From Opitutales bacterium (GTDB lineage: Bacteria > Verrucomicrobiota > Verrucomicrobiia > Opitutales > Oceanipulchritudinaceae), in contig JAFGLA010000078.1 of the NCBI GenBank assembly GCA_016928295.1, positions 1 through 60,772 on the forward strand: a stretch of 60,772 nucleotides of DNA, written 5' to 3'. The position numbers and the translations under genes were made by a program. Shown piece after piece: positions 1 to 9,023 of the stretch; position 1 is the first letter of the stretch; each line of letters opens with the position of its first letter. The notes under the pieces were generated by a model that worked only from the letters and a program-made list of their open reading frames with translations, ran no database searches and was not told where the DNA came from.

Positions 1-115
1 CCACGATTGCCGTCACTTTGCCGCGCTGCACCTCGAAGGACAGGTCTTTCATAATGACGCGGCTCCCGTAGGCCATTGTCAGGTTTTTGACCTGTATGTG
101 GCTTTGCGCGTTCAT
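1..115 (-). CDS. ABC transporter ATP-binding protein, Mla type (5' end only)
   Basis: Only the first 38 codons lie in the window; the rest runs off the left edge. The reading starts MNAQSHIQVKNLTMAYGSRV and continues to a stretch rich in V, T and I that fits the first beta-strands of an ABC ATPase, before the Walker A motif. The ATG overlaps the TGA of the permease upstream (ATGA), so the two are translationally coupled. By family knowledge this is the nucleotide-binding subunit (MlaF/Ttg2A-like) of an importer or exporter of phospholipids between the membranes. The rest of the operon (MCE-domain protein) would be expected to the left. Family identity rests mainly on the partner gene. Confidence 0.8.
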   Translation of the reverse strand, partial: MNAQSHIQVKNLTMAYGSRVIMKDLSFEVQRGKVTAIV

Positions 116-1236
116 ATGTTGAAGTGGGCAGCGGCCCAGTCGATTATCGCGTTGGCGAAAATTAGTAGCGTGATGGACAGTACGACGGCCTTTGTCGCGG
201 CAACGCCCACGGCGTCCGCGCTCGCCTTGCACTGCATTCCCTTCATGCAGCCGGATGTGGCTATAAGAACGCCGAATACAACGCTCTTGAAAAGGCCCAG
301 AAGAAAGTCGTTCGGCCCTGCGACAAAGTCCAGCCCCGTGAAGAACTGCCCCGAGGGCACTCCCATCATGGCAACTGCGACGATGTAGCCGCCGATTATG
401 CCCACCAGATCCGCAAACACCGTCAAAACGGGCATCATTAGCACGAGCGTAATCATTCGTGGCAGTACAAGGAACTCGTTCGGAGAAATGCCAAGCGTCT
501 GCAAGGCGTCTATTTCCTCGCTCACTTTCATCGAGCCAAGCTGCGCTGCGAAAGCGGCGCCCGTTCTGCCGGACATGATGACGCCCGTCATAATCGCGCC
601 CATTTCACGCAGAATGCCGTAGCCCACAAGGTAGGAGATGGCGAACTCCGCACCGAAGCGGCGAAGAACCACCGCGCCGAGAAAGGCGATGATTATGCCT
701 ACTAGAAAGCTGATAAGGGCCACAATCGGCAGGGCCTCGACGCTGACGTTCTGCATGAGCGCCCAGAAGTCCCGCCAGCGCATTTTGGAGCGCCCACGGA
801 TCAGGTCCAGAAATGATAGCGTGGTGTTGCCCGAGAACTCCAGAAAGCGGAGAAACTCCATCCATGCCTCTGTTGTCAAAGTGCCGATTCCGCGCACAAG
901 GCCGTGAGGCGGCTTGGGCTGATGCCCTGCCTGATTGCCCGGAATAGCGGCCATTTCGAGCAGTTCGCAAAGGCGTTCCGGCAGTGCCTCGCGCTCGATT
1001 TTCGCCCCAAGCTCCCGCGCTCGTCTCTCCAAGTCGTAAAGGGTGGCGACAAGGCTGCTGTCCCATTCTTCAAGGCCGTGGTCTTCGTAGCGCAGAGTCT
1101 TTGCCCCCTGCGAGAGCATTATGTGTGCGCTGCCGCAGCGAATGCAGGAGACGGACATGTCGAAGCGCCCGCTCAGCCGTAGCGTGAGCGTTCCTAGCTT
1201 GTCCAGACTTGCTTCAATGGGTGCGTCTTGCGACAT
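112..1236 (-). CDS. MlaE-family ABC permease with N-terminal STAS-like domain
   Basis: A 374-residue inner-membrane permease. The first 100 or so residues are soluble and resemble a STAS/anti-sigma antagonist-like domain, a layout common in MlaE-like permeases outside Proteobacteria. The C-terminal 260 residues hold five to six hydrophobic segments with the MlaE hallmarks: FLVGIIIAFLGAVVLRRFGA, then GYGILREMGAIMTGVIMSGRTGAAFAAQLGSM and EEIDALQTLGISPNEFLVLPR. The role is phospholipid transport for outer-membrane asymmetry (established for the family). The start at 1236 is preferred over an upstream in-frame start at 1320 because MSQDAP begins the conserved part and AAAGG sits just upstream. 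The stop overlaps the ATPase start by 4 bp. Confidence 0.88.
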   Translation of the reverse strand: MSQDAPIEASLDKLGTLTLRLSGRFDMSVSCIRCGSAHIMLSQGAKTLRYEDHGLEEWDSSLVATLYDLERRARELGAKIEREALPERLCELLEMAAIPGNQAGHQPKPPHGLVRGIGTLTTEAWMEFLRFLEFSGNTTLSFLDLIRGRSKMRWRDFWALMQNVSVEALPIVALISFLVGIIIAFLGAVVLRRFGAEFAISYLVGYGILREMGAIMTGVIMSGRTGAAFAAQLGSMKVSEEIDALQTLGISPNEFLVLPRMITLVLMMPVLTVFADLVGIIGGYIVAVAMMGVPSGQFFTGLDFVAGPNDFLLGLFKSVVFGVLIATSGCMKGMQCKASADAVGVAATKAVVLSITLLIFANAIIDWAAAHFNI

Positions 1237-1384
1237 CGGACCTTTTTGATTACTGTCCGATACACTTTGTGCATCCGCACGCTTTAGCGCAAGCTGCCAT
1301 TCCGGCAAGCATCGGCACAATTAGGCAAGCGTTTGGAGTGCACGCCTTTAGGCGCGTCAGGAGCCTTCGCGGCGCGTTATGCGT

Positions 1385-2203
1385 CTAGCGGAGCGAGTTA
1401 ATCTGGTCGCGCAAAAGTAGCGTGGCTTCTCTGGCTCGGGTGGAAAAGTCCGTGCCGCGCCCGGCGTAGAGGATTCCGCGCGAGGAGTTGATGACCAGCC
1501 CTTCGCCGCGGCTGTCAAGGCCGTGCTTTAGCACTGCCTCCACGTCTCCGCCCTGTGCGCCCACGCCCGGCACTAGCAGGGGAATGTCGCCGATTATCGA
1601 GCGGATGCAGCCGAGGTCTTCCGGGAATGTTGCACCGGCAACAAGGGCTACATTGTTGTTGTAGTTCCACTCCTTGGCGGCCTTTTCGGCGACTATTTCA
1701 AAGAGTCTGCGCCCGTCTCCCTGAATGCGCAGGTCCTGGAAGTCAACCGAACCCGGGTTCGATGTGCGGCAGAGAACGACAACGCCCTTTTCGGCGTCGT
1801 CCAAGAAGGGCTTGAGTGTGTCTCCGCCCATGTAAGGGTTCACGGTGACAGCGTCCGCCTTGTAGTGGTCGAAGGCTTCGCGCGCATACATCGTGGCGGT
1901 CGAGCCTATGTCGCCACGTTTCACGTCGAGAATTACCGGTACGTCCGGATAGGTCTCGCGCAGGTAGCTTAGTGTCTTGCGCAAAGAGCCGAGCGCGTTC
2001 TGACCGGCGTAGTAGGCGAACTGCGGCTTGTAAGCGCAGACTAGGTCCGCTGTAGCGTCGATGATCGCCTTGTTGAACGAGTATATGACATCCGCGTCCT
2101 TGGAGAGATGTTCAGGAATCTTTGCACGGTCTGGGTCCAGTCCGACGCATACCATCGAACGGTTCTCTTTCCAGCAATGTTCCAACTTACTCCTGAACGT
2201 CAT
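1385..2203 (-). CDS. pyrF: Orotidine 5'-phosphate decarboxylase, subfamily 2
   Basis: Makes UMP from OMP, the last step of pyrimidine synthesis. The 272-residue form carries the subfamily-2 signature LDVKRGDIGSTA, with the catalytic Asp-Lys-Asp arrangement, and FVCVGLDPD-like strand 1 (MVCVGLDPDRAKIP). It also has LVPGVGAQGGD for phosphate binding. The start at 2203 (MTFRSKLEHCW) gives the usual family length; the 27 extra in-frame codons upstream look non-coding. No clear Shine-Dalgarno is seen; the leader has TACCCC before the ATG. It lies alone, pointing the same way as the Mla genes, 148 bp upstream of the permease start. Confidence 0.93.
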   Translation of the reverse strand: MTFRSKLEHCWKENRSMVCVGLDPDRAKIPEHLSKDADVIYSFNKAIIDATADLVCAYKPQFAYYAGQNALGSLRKTLSYLRETYPDVPVILDVKRGDIGSTATMYAREAFDHYKADAVTVNPYMGGDTLKPFLDDAEKGVVVLCRTSNPGSVDFQDLRIQGDGRRLFEIVAEKAAKEWNYNNNVALVAGATFPEDLGCIRSIIGDIPLLVPGVGAQGGDVEAVLKHGLDSRGEGLVINSSRGILYAGRGTDFSTRAREATLLLRDQINSLR

Positions 2204-2280
2204 ATGGGGTAAAGAGTAGATAGGTCTTTTGCCTTCTGTGCAATACTCAGATGCAGGCAGTTGCCAATAAGGCAGGCCCC

Positions 2281-2400
2281 TCAAGGGACGATTGTGCCGT
2301 CTTTGTCAGTTGGATGCGCTTTGCACATGGGAAATGCTTGAAAATCGTCTTTTTTAGCGCCCCAAGGCGATTTTTTTGCTGTGCGCTTGAGTGTGTCCAT
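2281..2400 (-). CDS. Small ORF, 39 residues, strong ribosome-binding site
   Basis: Reads MDTLKRTAKKSPWGAKKDDF and on to FPMCKAHPTDKDGTIVP. It is not recognised. It is noted because AAGGAGG lies 11 bases before the ATG, which is strong for this window, where most genes lack such a site. It ends 77 bp upstream of the pyrF start on the same strand. The peptide is basic and hydrophilic, with no membrane segment. The opposite strand also has an open frame just to the right, so the coding strand of this interval is uncertain. Confidence 0.33.
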   Translation of the reverse strand: MDTLKRTAKKSPWGAKKDDFQAFPMCKAHPTDKDGTIVP

Positions 2401-2464
2401 ACAGTCCGTATCCTCCTTCTTTATGTTGCCGCGCAGGTCACACAAGTTGTCCCGTCGGGTCCGC

Positions 2465-2623
2465 ATGATGGATCTGGCCGTATCGCGTCGTACCGTCACT
2501 TCGCGCAGGCCCGTGCGCAACTGGCCCTGGCTCATCCTGTCCTTCCCCTTCCGCGTTTTACTCGCCTTCTGGAACTGGGTGATGGAGAGCAAACCCAAGA
2601 GTTCCTACCGCTTCAGGCGCTAA
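2465..2623 (+). CDS. Small putative membrane protein, 52 residues
   Basis: Not recognised. The peptide has a basic N-terminus, one hydrophobic segment (NWPWLILSFPFRVLLAFWNW) and a basic tail ending KPKSSYRFRR, the layout of a single-pass small membrane protein. It lies 107 bp upstream of holA on the same strand, and its stop codon abuts a fragment of the dispersed inverted-repeat element. In-frame starts also exist at 2381 (GTG) and 2423. There is no clear ribosome-binding site. The region 2204-2730 otherwise holds only the minus-strand small ORF and the repeat fragment. Confidence 0.33.
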   Translation: MMDLAVSRRTVTSRRPVRNWPWLILSFPFRVLLAFWNWVMESKPKSSYRFRR

Positions 2624-2647
2624 GGAGTTATATTTGCAGACGCTCCC
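2624..2647. repeat. End fragment of the dispersed inverted-repeat element
   Basis: Read on the minus strand, this is GGGAGCGTCTGCAAATATAA followed by CTCC. It differs from the end of the full element at 28707-28875 at about two of 24 positions. CTAAGGAG just to the left matches the opposite end of that element, so this may be a copy with its middle deleted. Confidence 0.6.
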
Positions 2648-2730
2648 CAAGGAGTGTTACTTGTTCTAAAATACACCTGCTGCGTTTTCTTGGCTTGGCC
2701 AAATGCGCGGCTTTCTGGCATTGCTAATAC

Positions 2731-3822
2731 ATGGCTTCTGCGGCTTTCACCCTTATCTGCGGCGCGGACGACTACCTTGTCGCCCGCGAAGGTGCCGCGC
2801 GTTGGGAAGAGCTGTGCAAAGAGGTCGAGGACGAGTATTCGCGGGAGATTGTTGACGGGGCTGCGGGCAACCTATCAGAGGTCGAACATGCCGTGTCGGG
2901 CTTCATTGCGGCAGTAATGACGATGCCCATGTTCGGCGGGCGCAAATGCGTATGGCTTCGCAACGTATCCTTTCTTGCCGACACGCCGACCGGACGTTCG
3001 GAGGGGGCCAAGGCGCTTGTGGAGAAGCTGATAGCGGTCCTTGCCGGACTTAATCCTGCCGAAATAGGCGTCCTGATAACCGCAAGCCCGATAGACAGGC
3101 GTCGCCGTGAATACAAGCAGCTTCAAGGTGCGGGGGATGTCCGGTTTGTCGGCGGAGAGGGCAAGGGCGACGCAGCCCAGCGCATTCTGGAGGAAGAGCT
3201 GAAGGCTGCCGGAAAGCACATAAGGCCGGACGTTGCCTATGCGCTCTTGGAGAAAATCCACGGCAACAGCCGCATGGCCATGGAGGAGGCGCGAAAGCTC
3301 GCCCTTTACGCCGATGGACAAGGCAGCGAGATTACGATGGAAATGGTCCATTCCCTCGTGCCGCCTTTTGGCGAGGGCGATTTTTTCGAGGCTGTTGACG
3401 CATTTTACAGCCTGGATCTGGACGAGGCGCTGGGGGCAGTCCGCAGGCATTTCTTTTCTGGCAACGATATTCGCCCGCTTCTTACCTCGCTCCAGAACAG
3501 GGCGCGCCTGCTTCTGCAGCTGCGCGTTTTGTACGACGCGGGGCTGTTTTCAGGAGGCGTTAGCAAGCAGGGGCTTGAGAGCGCGGCATTGCGCTACGGC
3601 TCGGCATTTGAGGGGGCGGACAGCAAGAGCAGCAGTAACGTGTTTACGCAGAACCCGTATTATCTGAACAGGCTTCTGGACACGGCCAAGCGCCTGAGAA
3701 CCAAGCGCATAATCGGCTTTCAGCTTGAGTTTGTGAAAGCCTTCGAGCAGTCCATCTCCCGCTCGACAGAGCAGGAAGCCGTGATGCGCGAGACTGTGAT
3801 CCGCTGTCTCGGCGCAGCATGA
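2731..3822 (+). CDS. holA: DNA polymerase III subunit delta
   Basis: Clamp-loader subunit that opens the sliding clamp. At 363 residues it has the family length. The N-terminus FTLICGADDYLV matches the delta-family opening (in E. coli, LLLGNDPLLL-like). The mid region has GRKCVWLRNVSFL and VLITASPIDRRRREYK (strand motif vLvl.a..ldkR.k), then a helical lid with LLEKIHGNSRMAMEEARKLALY and the collar domain with DIRPLLTSLQNRARLLLQL. Start ATG at 2731; no clear Shine-Dalgarno. No LptE or leuS gene, its usual neighbours, is visible upstream. Confidence 0.88.
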   Translation: MASAAFTLICGADDYLVAREGAARWEELCKEVEDEYSREIVDGAAGNLSEVEHAVSGFIAAVMTMPMFGGRKCVWLRNVSFLADTPTGRSEGAKALVEKLIAVLAGLNPAEIGVLITASPIDRRRREYKQLQGAGDVRFVGGEGKGDAAQRILEEELKAAGKHIRPDVAYALLEKIHGNSRMAMEEARKLALYADGQGSEITMEMVHSLVPPFGEGDFFEAVDAFYSLDLDEALGAVRRHFFSGNDIRPLLTSLQNRARLLLQLRVLYDAGLFSGGVSKQGLESAALRYGSAFEGADSKSSSNVFTQNPYYLNRLLDTAKRLRTKRIIGFQLEFVKAFEQSISRSTEQEAVMRETVIRCLGAA

Positions 3823-4155
3823 AAATGCGGCAGTATTCTTAGCCGTTTCGCTTTCTGTGAAGACTTAGGAGGCGCATGGAATATGTCCGGCGCACATGTT
3901 CTCCAAACTCATTGAAAGCAGTTACTTAGTCGGTCCATAGACAGGAATGCAGGCCCCAGTTCGCCAAGCGATTTGAAGCCAAGTTTAACATCCTGGTACA
4001 AAAAATTAGGTAATGTTTCTGAAATATGTTCCGATTTGAGTAACTCAAACTGATGTATCAAAGCAGGATGATACTATGTTTGATGAAGCACGGAGGCTGA
4101 CAGGGAAACAGCTTCCTTCAGTGATGGCTAAGAAACACTACTAGAGGGTAACGCA
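3823..4155. other. Intergenic region upstream of the chemotaxis gene
   Basis: No conserved gene. It contains a 15-bp palindrome TTTGAGTAACTCAAA at 4035-4049, a possible protein-binding site, and a short upstream ORF at 4076-4144. I find no convincing sigma-70 or sigma-54 promoter. Confidence 0.5.
4076..4144 (+). CDS. Possible 22-codon upstream ORF
   Basis: Reads [20 protein letters not shown] and then HY. AGGA lies 8 bases before the ATG, and the stop is 11 bases before the start of the chemotaxis gene. It could be a leader peptide coupled to the downstream gene, or chance. There is no homology claim. Confidence 0.25.
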   Translation: MFDEARRLTGKQLPSVMAKKHY

Positions 4156-6099
4156 ATGAAGAAAATGACAATGGGCCGCAGGCTGTGGCTTGTCGTTGGT
4201 GGTTTGTTGACTATGCTTGTCGCCGTTGGTGGCGTTGGGGCATGGAGTCTGAACTCCAACAAGAATTCTTTCACAAAAACGGAGGAGTTAGCAGAGATTG
4301 CCGACGCGTCCAACCAGATTCTGGAAGAGTCTCTCATTATGCGTATGAGCGCGAATATGTTCATACGCAGGCCTAATGAGGAAACGAAGGCTTTGGTATA
4401 TGACGGCATAAAGAAAACCGAAGCCACTGCGCAGGAGGCTGTTGCGATTATGAACAGTCCTGAGCGTTCGCGCCTGATCGAGACCATCCGCAAGGAACTC
4501 AAGTCCTATGGCGAAAATTACGCCATGATGGAAAAGAGCCTCATCGTGGCTGACCACCTGGTCACCGAACAGATGGTGCCAAACGGCTGGCGTCTCGAAG
4601 ACACGATGCGCACCATGCTTGAAAAAGCACAGGCGGCAAACGACACCGAACTGGTCATTGCCATTGGGCAGGGTAGGCAGGACATGCTACTTACCCGCCT
4701 TGTCATAACAAGATACATATTTCTAAAAACTCAGCAGGAAGCCGACGCCTCCATTAAGCAGCTAGGCATCTTGCGCAAGAGTGTGGACTCCATTGCTAAA
4801 ACCGATGTGGACAAAGAGCTTCTTGCCACGCTGACAACTACGCTAAAAGCCTATGAAGCCAACTGGGACACTCTTTATAGGGAGACCTCCAACGGGCTTG
4901 CTAGGCTCAAAGACATAGAGGCGATAGGTCCGCGTATAAGCGAGGCAGTAAACAGCATTCAGGACAGCGCAATTGCTGACCAGCGGCAGCTTACCTTGCA
5001 GGTGCACGACCAGATCGTTCGCGTGCAGCTAATTCTGGCGGTTACGGCGATTGTGGCCATCGTTCTTGGTCTTCTTTACTCGACGCTGTCCATTTCATAC
5101 ATCACCAAGACCCTGCGAAATGTCATCATAGGCATTCGCGAGGGCGCGATGCAGGTTTCGAGCGCCTCCACGCAGATGAGCGGGGCGAGCCAGAGTCTTG
5201 CGGAAAGCTCTTCGGAAGAGGCGTCCACGCTGGAGGAAACATCGTCCTCGCTGGAGGAAATGTCCTCCATGACAAAGCAGAACGCGGAAAGCTCCCGTCA
5301 GGCGCTGAATCTTGTCAACTCTGCGCAGCACAACATGGAAAGCTCCGGCGAATCCATGAACAAGCTGGCCCAGTCGATGAAGGAAATTGATACAGCGAGC
5401 CGAGAGACGCAGAAGATTATCAAGACGATCGACGAAATCGCCTTCCAGACGAACCTTCTCGCCCTGAACGCGGCTGTCGAAGCGGCTCGTGCCGGTGAAG
5501 CTGGCGCAGGGTTCGCAGTCGTTGCGGACGAGGTGCGGAGCCTTGCCCGCCGTGCGGCGGAATCGGCCAAGAGCACGACTGAAATCATCGAAGGCACCAT
5601 GGATCGCGTATCCGTTGGCGGAAGGCTTGTCGAAGAGGTGTTCGAGCGCTTCAAGGGCGTGGAAAAGGACACGCGCAGCCTTGCCACACTGATGTCAGAC
5701 ATATCAACAGCCTCCGACGAGCAGGCACGTGGTATCGAGCAGATCAGCACAGCGACCGCCGATTTGGACAAGGCCATACAGAGCAACGCGGCCAATTCCG
5801 AAGAAACAGCCGCCTCTGCGGAGGAACTGAATGCGCAGGCACTGTCGCTTCAGGACTTCGTTGGCGAGCTGGTCGAGCTGGTCGAAGGAAGCAATTCAAG
5901 TGGGGAGGCATCCGGCCATCATCCTGCAAGTGAGTCATTCCACAGCTCCCTCGCTGTGGAGCCATCCCGCCGGGTGCCTCCTCCAAAGTCCAAGGCAAAG
6001 GCGGCACCTGCAAGGGGCGGATTCCTGCCTCAGAACAGGGAGGCCGTTCTTAGCCACAGCGGTTCTCACTCTTCCGGAGGGTCTTTTATTTCGCAGTAG
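4156..6099 (+). CDS. Methyl-accepting chemotaxis protein
   Basis: Inner-membrane signal transducer, 647 residues. Transmembrane helices lie at about 9-30 and 291-313, bracketing a helical periplasmic sensor of about 260 residues. The cytoplasmic part begins directly with a short linker ([20 protein letters not shown]), not a full HAMP domain. It has a methylation helix ([18 protein letters not shown], about 356-373) and the hairpin tip [20 protein letters not shown] at about 425-444, which docks CheA/CheW. The C-terminus has a flexible tail without an obvious NWETF-type CheR-binding pentapeptide. AGAGGG lies 7 bases before the ATG. No che or flagellar genes are in the window, so its pathway is unknown. 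A strong terminator follows. Confidence 0.93.
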   Translation: MKKMTMGRRLWLVVGGLLTMLVAVGGVGAWSLNSNKNSFTKTEELAEIADASNQILEESLIMRMSANMFIRRPNEETKALVYDGIKKTEATAQEAVAIMNSPERSRLIETIRKELKSYGENYAMMEKSLIVADHLVTEQMVPNGWRLEDTMRTMLEKAQAANDTELVIAIGQGRQDMLLTRLVITRYIFLKTQQEADASIKQLGILRKSVDSIAKTDVDKELLATLTTTLKAYEANWDTLYRETSNGLARLKDIEAIGPRISEAVNSIQDSAIADQRQLTLQVHDQIVRVQLILAVTAIVAIVLGLLYSTLSISYITKTLRNVIIGIREGAMQVSSASTQMSGASQSLAESSSEEASTLEETSSSLEEMSSMTKQNAESSRQALNLVNSAQHNMESSGESMNKLAQSMKEIDTASRETQKIIKTIDEIAFQTNLLALNAAVEAARAGEAGAGFAVVADEVRSLARRAAESAKSTTEIIEGTMDRVSVGGRLVEEVFERFKGVEKDTRSLATLMSDISTASDEQARGIEQISTATADLDKAIQSNAANSEETAASAEELNAQALSLQDFVGELVELVEGSNSSGEASGHHPASESFHSSLAVEPSRRVPPPKSKAKAAPARGGFLPQNREAVLSHSGSHSSGGSFISQ

Positions 6100-6134
6100 G
6101 TAATGCGATACATAGGGAGTAATGGGTAACATCC

Positions 6135-6173
6135 GAGCGTCGGGGAATGGGAGCCCCGACGCTCTTTGTTTTT
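6135..6173 (+). terminator. Rho-independent terminator of the chemotaxis gene
   Basis: Perfect 11-bp stem GAGCGTCGGGG / CCCCGACGCTC with an 8-base loop, followed by TTTGTTTTT. Confidence 0.9.
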
Positions 6174-6250
6174 ACGTAAAATACAACCATTCCCGGAAAT
6201 TTTGAGGCTGCCCGTGTGCGATGCTGACTGGCGCTCGCGCGGCTGTCTTT

Positions 6251-6649
6251 TTACTTGCGACCCATGCGGTCCCGGGCCGGAGTGCGGGCGACGATGTCCT
6301 TGAAATACTGTAGCTTGTATTCGAGCACCTCGCTGTAATGTTGGTACTCCGCAATGCGGTCTTTCACCTCCACAAGCTGCTGCTCCAGCATCTTGCGCCG
6401 CGCCTCGATGGTGTCCGGTTCATCCTCGTCCAGCTCCACGTACTCGCGAATTTTCTCTATGGGCATACCCGTGGACTTGAGGCACTTGATGAAGCCTACC
6501 CAGTGGGCGTCATCCTCGTTGTAAAGGCGGTTTCCGCTCCAGTCGCGCTGAATACGCGGCAAAATGCCGATTTTCTCATAATAGCGCAATGTATGGGCCG
6601 AAAGGCCTACGATTTTGCTGAACTCGTTGATGGAATGGGGCTTATCCAA
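6251..6649 (-). CDS. MerR-family transcriptional regulator
   Basis: A 132-residue regulator. The N-terminal winged helix reads HSINEFSKIVGLSAHTLRYY with EKIGILP following, the classic MerR recognition region. RLYNEDDAHWVGFIKCLKSTGMPIEKIREYV comes next, then a long dimerisation coiled coil (about 75-120). I prefer the TTG at 6649, preceded by AAAGGAA at a good distance, to the ATG at 6733, whose extra 28 codons do not look like coding sequence. There is no Cys cluster typical of metal sensors, so the effector is unknown. It is convergent with the chemotaxis gene. Confidence 0.88.
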   Translation of the reverse strand: MDKPHSINEFSKIVGLSAHTLRYYEKIGILPRIQRDWSGNRLYNEDDAHWVGFIKCLKSTGMPIEKIREYVELDEDEPDTIEARRKMLEQQLVEVKDRIAEYQHYSEVLEYKLQYFKDIVARTPARDRMGRK

Positions 6650-6791
6650 GGGGTATTCCTTTCTAATAGAAAGTGGGCTTTTTAGAGAATACGGGTTCGA
6701 GCTAACTCCAAGCCAAGAGAAATTTTCGCACATGCATCACAAAAGGTAAATCGGACGAACAGCCTTGTTAACAAAGAGGCTTTGTGCTCTT

Positions 6792-7643
6792 TTATCCCAT
6801 TCGGGTATTGGCCAGTGCGAGCACCTTTTCGGAGGAAAATCCCTCCTCGCGCAACTTCGCAACGGACAGTCCGGCGGACCTCTTGGCAAGGCGTCTGCCC
6901 TCGGCATCCCGCACGAGCGGGCAGTGGAAAAAGCGCGGCGCAGTCCAGCCGAGAGCTTTGTACAGAAGCAGTTGCCGCGCGGTTGATAGCAATAGGTCAG
7001 CCCCTCGCACTACCTCGCTTATTTGCATTTCCGCATCGTCCACGACGACCGCCAGTTCGTAGCTGGGCCAGCCGTCTTTGCGCCACACAAGGAAGTCCCC
7101 AAAGTCCTTTCCAGCGACAAACTCCTGCTCCCCCGCGCACTCGTCCACAAAACGGACGCTCTCGCCGTCTGGCACGCGAAAGCGCCAGTTCATGCCCGAT
7201 GGCGCATCGGCTCTGCGCGCAGTGGCGGGACGAAGTTCCACGGGGAACACCGGCTCTCCCTCGCCCTCGTGCGGGGCGCTCAGAGCCAGCTCCACATCTT
7301 TGCGCGAATGGGGCGAAGGGTAGATGACGCCAGCCTCTTCAAGGCGCTTCCACGCCTTCAGATAGTGCTCAATGCGAAGGCTTTGCACATACGGCCCGAA
7401 CGCCCCGCAGCGGTCTGGCCCCTCGTCCCAGCGGATGCCAAGCCATTCGAGGTCGGCCATCATCTGGCGTGAATACTCGTCCTTGCACCTTGCCGAGTCC
7501 AAATCTTCTATGCGCAAAACGAGCTTTCCAGCCGCGCTTCTGGCCCGTTCATGTGCGATGTGAAAGGTGCGCGCGTGGCCTATGTGCAATTGTCCCGACG
7601 GGGTGGGGGCTATGCGCCCGCGATAAGTGCGGCACTCGCTCAT
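6792..7643 (-). CDS. gluQ: Glutamyl-Q tRNA(Asp) synthetase
   Basis: A 283-residue class-I synthetase fragment, lacking the anticodon-binding domain of GltX. It transfers glutamate to queuosine-34 of tRNA(Asp) (family knowledge). The HIGH motif is HIGHART at residues 20-26. The adenylate-binding strand is LVLRIEDLDSAR, and the KMSKS-equivalent loop is GRRLAKRS at 249-256. The usual zinc-binding Cys residues in the insert are not evident (SPHSRKDVE instead). The start at 7643 avoids a 41-nt overlap with hipA. It lies 55 bp downstream of hipA on the same strand, so co-transcription with hipBA is plausible. The serine found in the KLSKR loop of GltX is Ala253 here. Confidence 0.87.
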   Translation of the reverse strand: MSECRTYRGRIAPTPSGQLHIGHARTFHIAHERARSAAGKLVLRIEDLDSARCKDEYSRQMMADLEWLGIRWDEGPDRCGAFGPYVQSLRIEHYLKAWKRLEEAGVIYPSPHSRKDVELALSAPHEGEGEPVFPVELRPATARRADAPSGMNWRFRVPDGESVRFVDECAGEQEFVAGKDFGDFLVWRKDGWPSYELAVVVDDAEMQISEVVRGADLLLSTARQLLLYKALGWTAPRFFHCPLVRDAEGRRLAKRSAGLSVAKLREEGFSSEKVLALANTRMG

Positions 7644-7698
7644 ACGGCGTCCATAGTGATGATACAGTGTAAAAAGGGCAATTCGCGGCCTTGAGCAT

Positions 7699-9018
7699 TT
7701 ATGAGCCTTGCTCGAAGGATAACCTGTGGGTCGCTTCAATCTGCTTAATCATGCGCTTTTCAACGCCCGCCTCGTCGGCAAATCCTTTCCAGCGGGATAC
7801 CACTTCGACAATCTCGCCCAGAATCGCGTCCGCTCTGCCCTGCTTGAGTCCGCAGTTGCGCGCGCATTCGCGAAAGTCGTTCTTAGTGAAGGCGTCGCGT
7901 TTGCCGTTCATCGTCATCTGGTGAGTGGCTGTCCAGCCGCCCGCAGGGTTGAAGCTGTACGTGACATCGAAGGCCGGTGCCAGAGACCAGTTCCCGCCCT
8001 TGTCCATCAGGAAGGCGATGTTCTTTACGTGGTCGTCCTGATTGCGGGCCACGATGTTGAACGTCATGCGGCGGAACTGCTGCTCGACATCTTCCATTTT
8101 TAGCCCCAGTCGGCGGATTACGCCAAGGGCCTGCTCGTACGAATAGGCTCCAGCCATGTTGAAATCGTAATGCGCGAGGGCGCCCAGCGACTGCATGTGC
8201 AGCTTTTCCCCGCCGTCAAGCCTGTCGAAGCGGCGCGTCATGAAGTGGCGGCGTCCGTTCTCTTCCAGAATGCGGCATTCGCTCATGTTTATGCCTGCCG
8301 CTTTGGCCATGAGCGAATAGGCGTATTCGACCGCGCCGAAGCCCTTGGGGTCGTTCAGCTCTTTGTCGCGATTGTTGGCCACACCGTCGAATTTGAGCAG
8401 CCAGTAGCTGAAGGATGAATCCGTGGGGACCTGGCCGGAGCGGACCTGATTGGTCTTGCTGTTCCACGCGATCACGGCCTTGGCTCTGGCTCCGCCAGCG
8501 GATGTGCCGACTCGCAGAATGTCGGCAAGCGCCTTGGCGCGGCGGCCTTTGGCGAAGTTTGCGCCAAGTTCACCGCGCTTTGTAAGTATGTCCGAGGCGA
8601 GCGCCACCAGTTTGTCGATTTCCAGAGTGGGCGAGCGTGCCGCCCTTGGTCCGACAAGGGGGCGGTATTCGAGGGCGCCCATTCCGCGCGAGCCTGTGTA
8701 GCAAAGCCGTTCCAGCGCGCTGAAGCTGTCCGGGCTGCGTCCTTGCAACGCGAGCCAGGAATCTATCAGCGCGTTGCCGTATTTATCCGGCAGAGAGTCC
8801 GCCAACAGGCCCGGAAGGCCGCGAAAGCTATCAAGGGAAAGCTCTGCGAAGCGATAGGCCCTTGTGGAAAGAGGCATCGTGATGGGCGATACTTCCATGC
8901 CGCTGTTTGCAAACGGTGGCGAATACTGGAAGCTGACAAAGGGATCTCCCTCCGCCTTGGCCGCAGCGCCGATCGTGCGCCCCCAGAGCCTTACCTCCAC
9001 TGCGAAATTGTCTGCCAT
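7699..9018 (-). CDS. hipA: HipA-family serine/threonine kinase toxin
   Basis: Toxin of a type II system; E. coli HipA phosphorylates and inactivates glutamyl-tRNA synthetase. The 439 residues hold the N-terminal HipA domain with RGLPGLLADSLPDKYGNALI (about 66-85), the Gly-rich ATP loop VGTSAGGARAKAVI (170-183), the catalytic loop RNQDDHVKN (325-333, catalytic Asp in DDH) and the metal-binding PAFDVTYS (348-355). All key residues look intact. The ATG at 9018 follows the hipB stop by 5 bases, with GGGGAGA upstream inside the end of hipB. A GTG at 9042 would overlap hipB. Regulated with hipB by the operators at 9377-9436. Confidence 0.92.
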   Translation of the reverse strand: MADNFAVEVRLWGRTIGAAAKAEGDPFVSFQYSPPFANSGMEVSPITMPLSTRAYRFAELSLDSFRGLPGLLADSLPDKYGNALIDSWLALQGRSPDSFSALERLCYTGSRGMGALEYRPLVGPRAARSPTLEIDKLVALASDILTKRGELGANFAKGRRAKALADILRVGTSAGGARAKAVIAWNSKTNQVRSGQVPTDSSFSYWLLKFDGVANNRDKELNDPKGFGAVEYAYSLMAKAAGINMSECRILEENGRRHFMTRRFDRLDGGEKLHMQSLGALAHYDFNMAGAYSYEQALGVIRRLGLKMEDVEQQFRRMTFNIVARNQDDHVKNIAFLMDKGGNWSLAPAFDVTYSFNPAGGWTATHQMTMNGKRDAFTKNDFRECARNCGLKQGRADAILGEIVEVVSRWKGFADEAGVEKRMIKQIEATHRLSFEQGS

Positions 9019-9023
9019 AGTCG

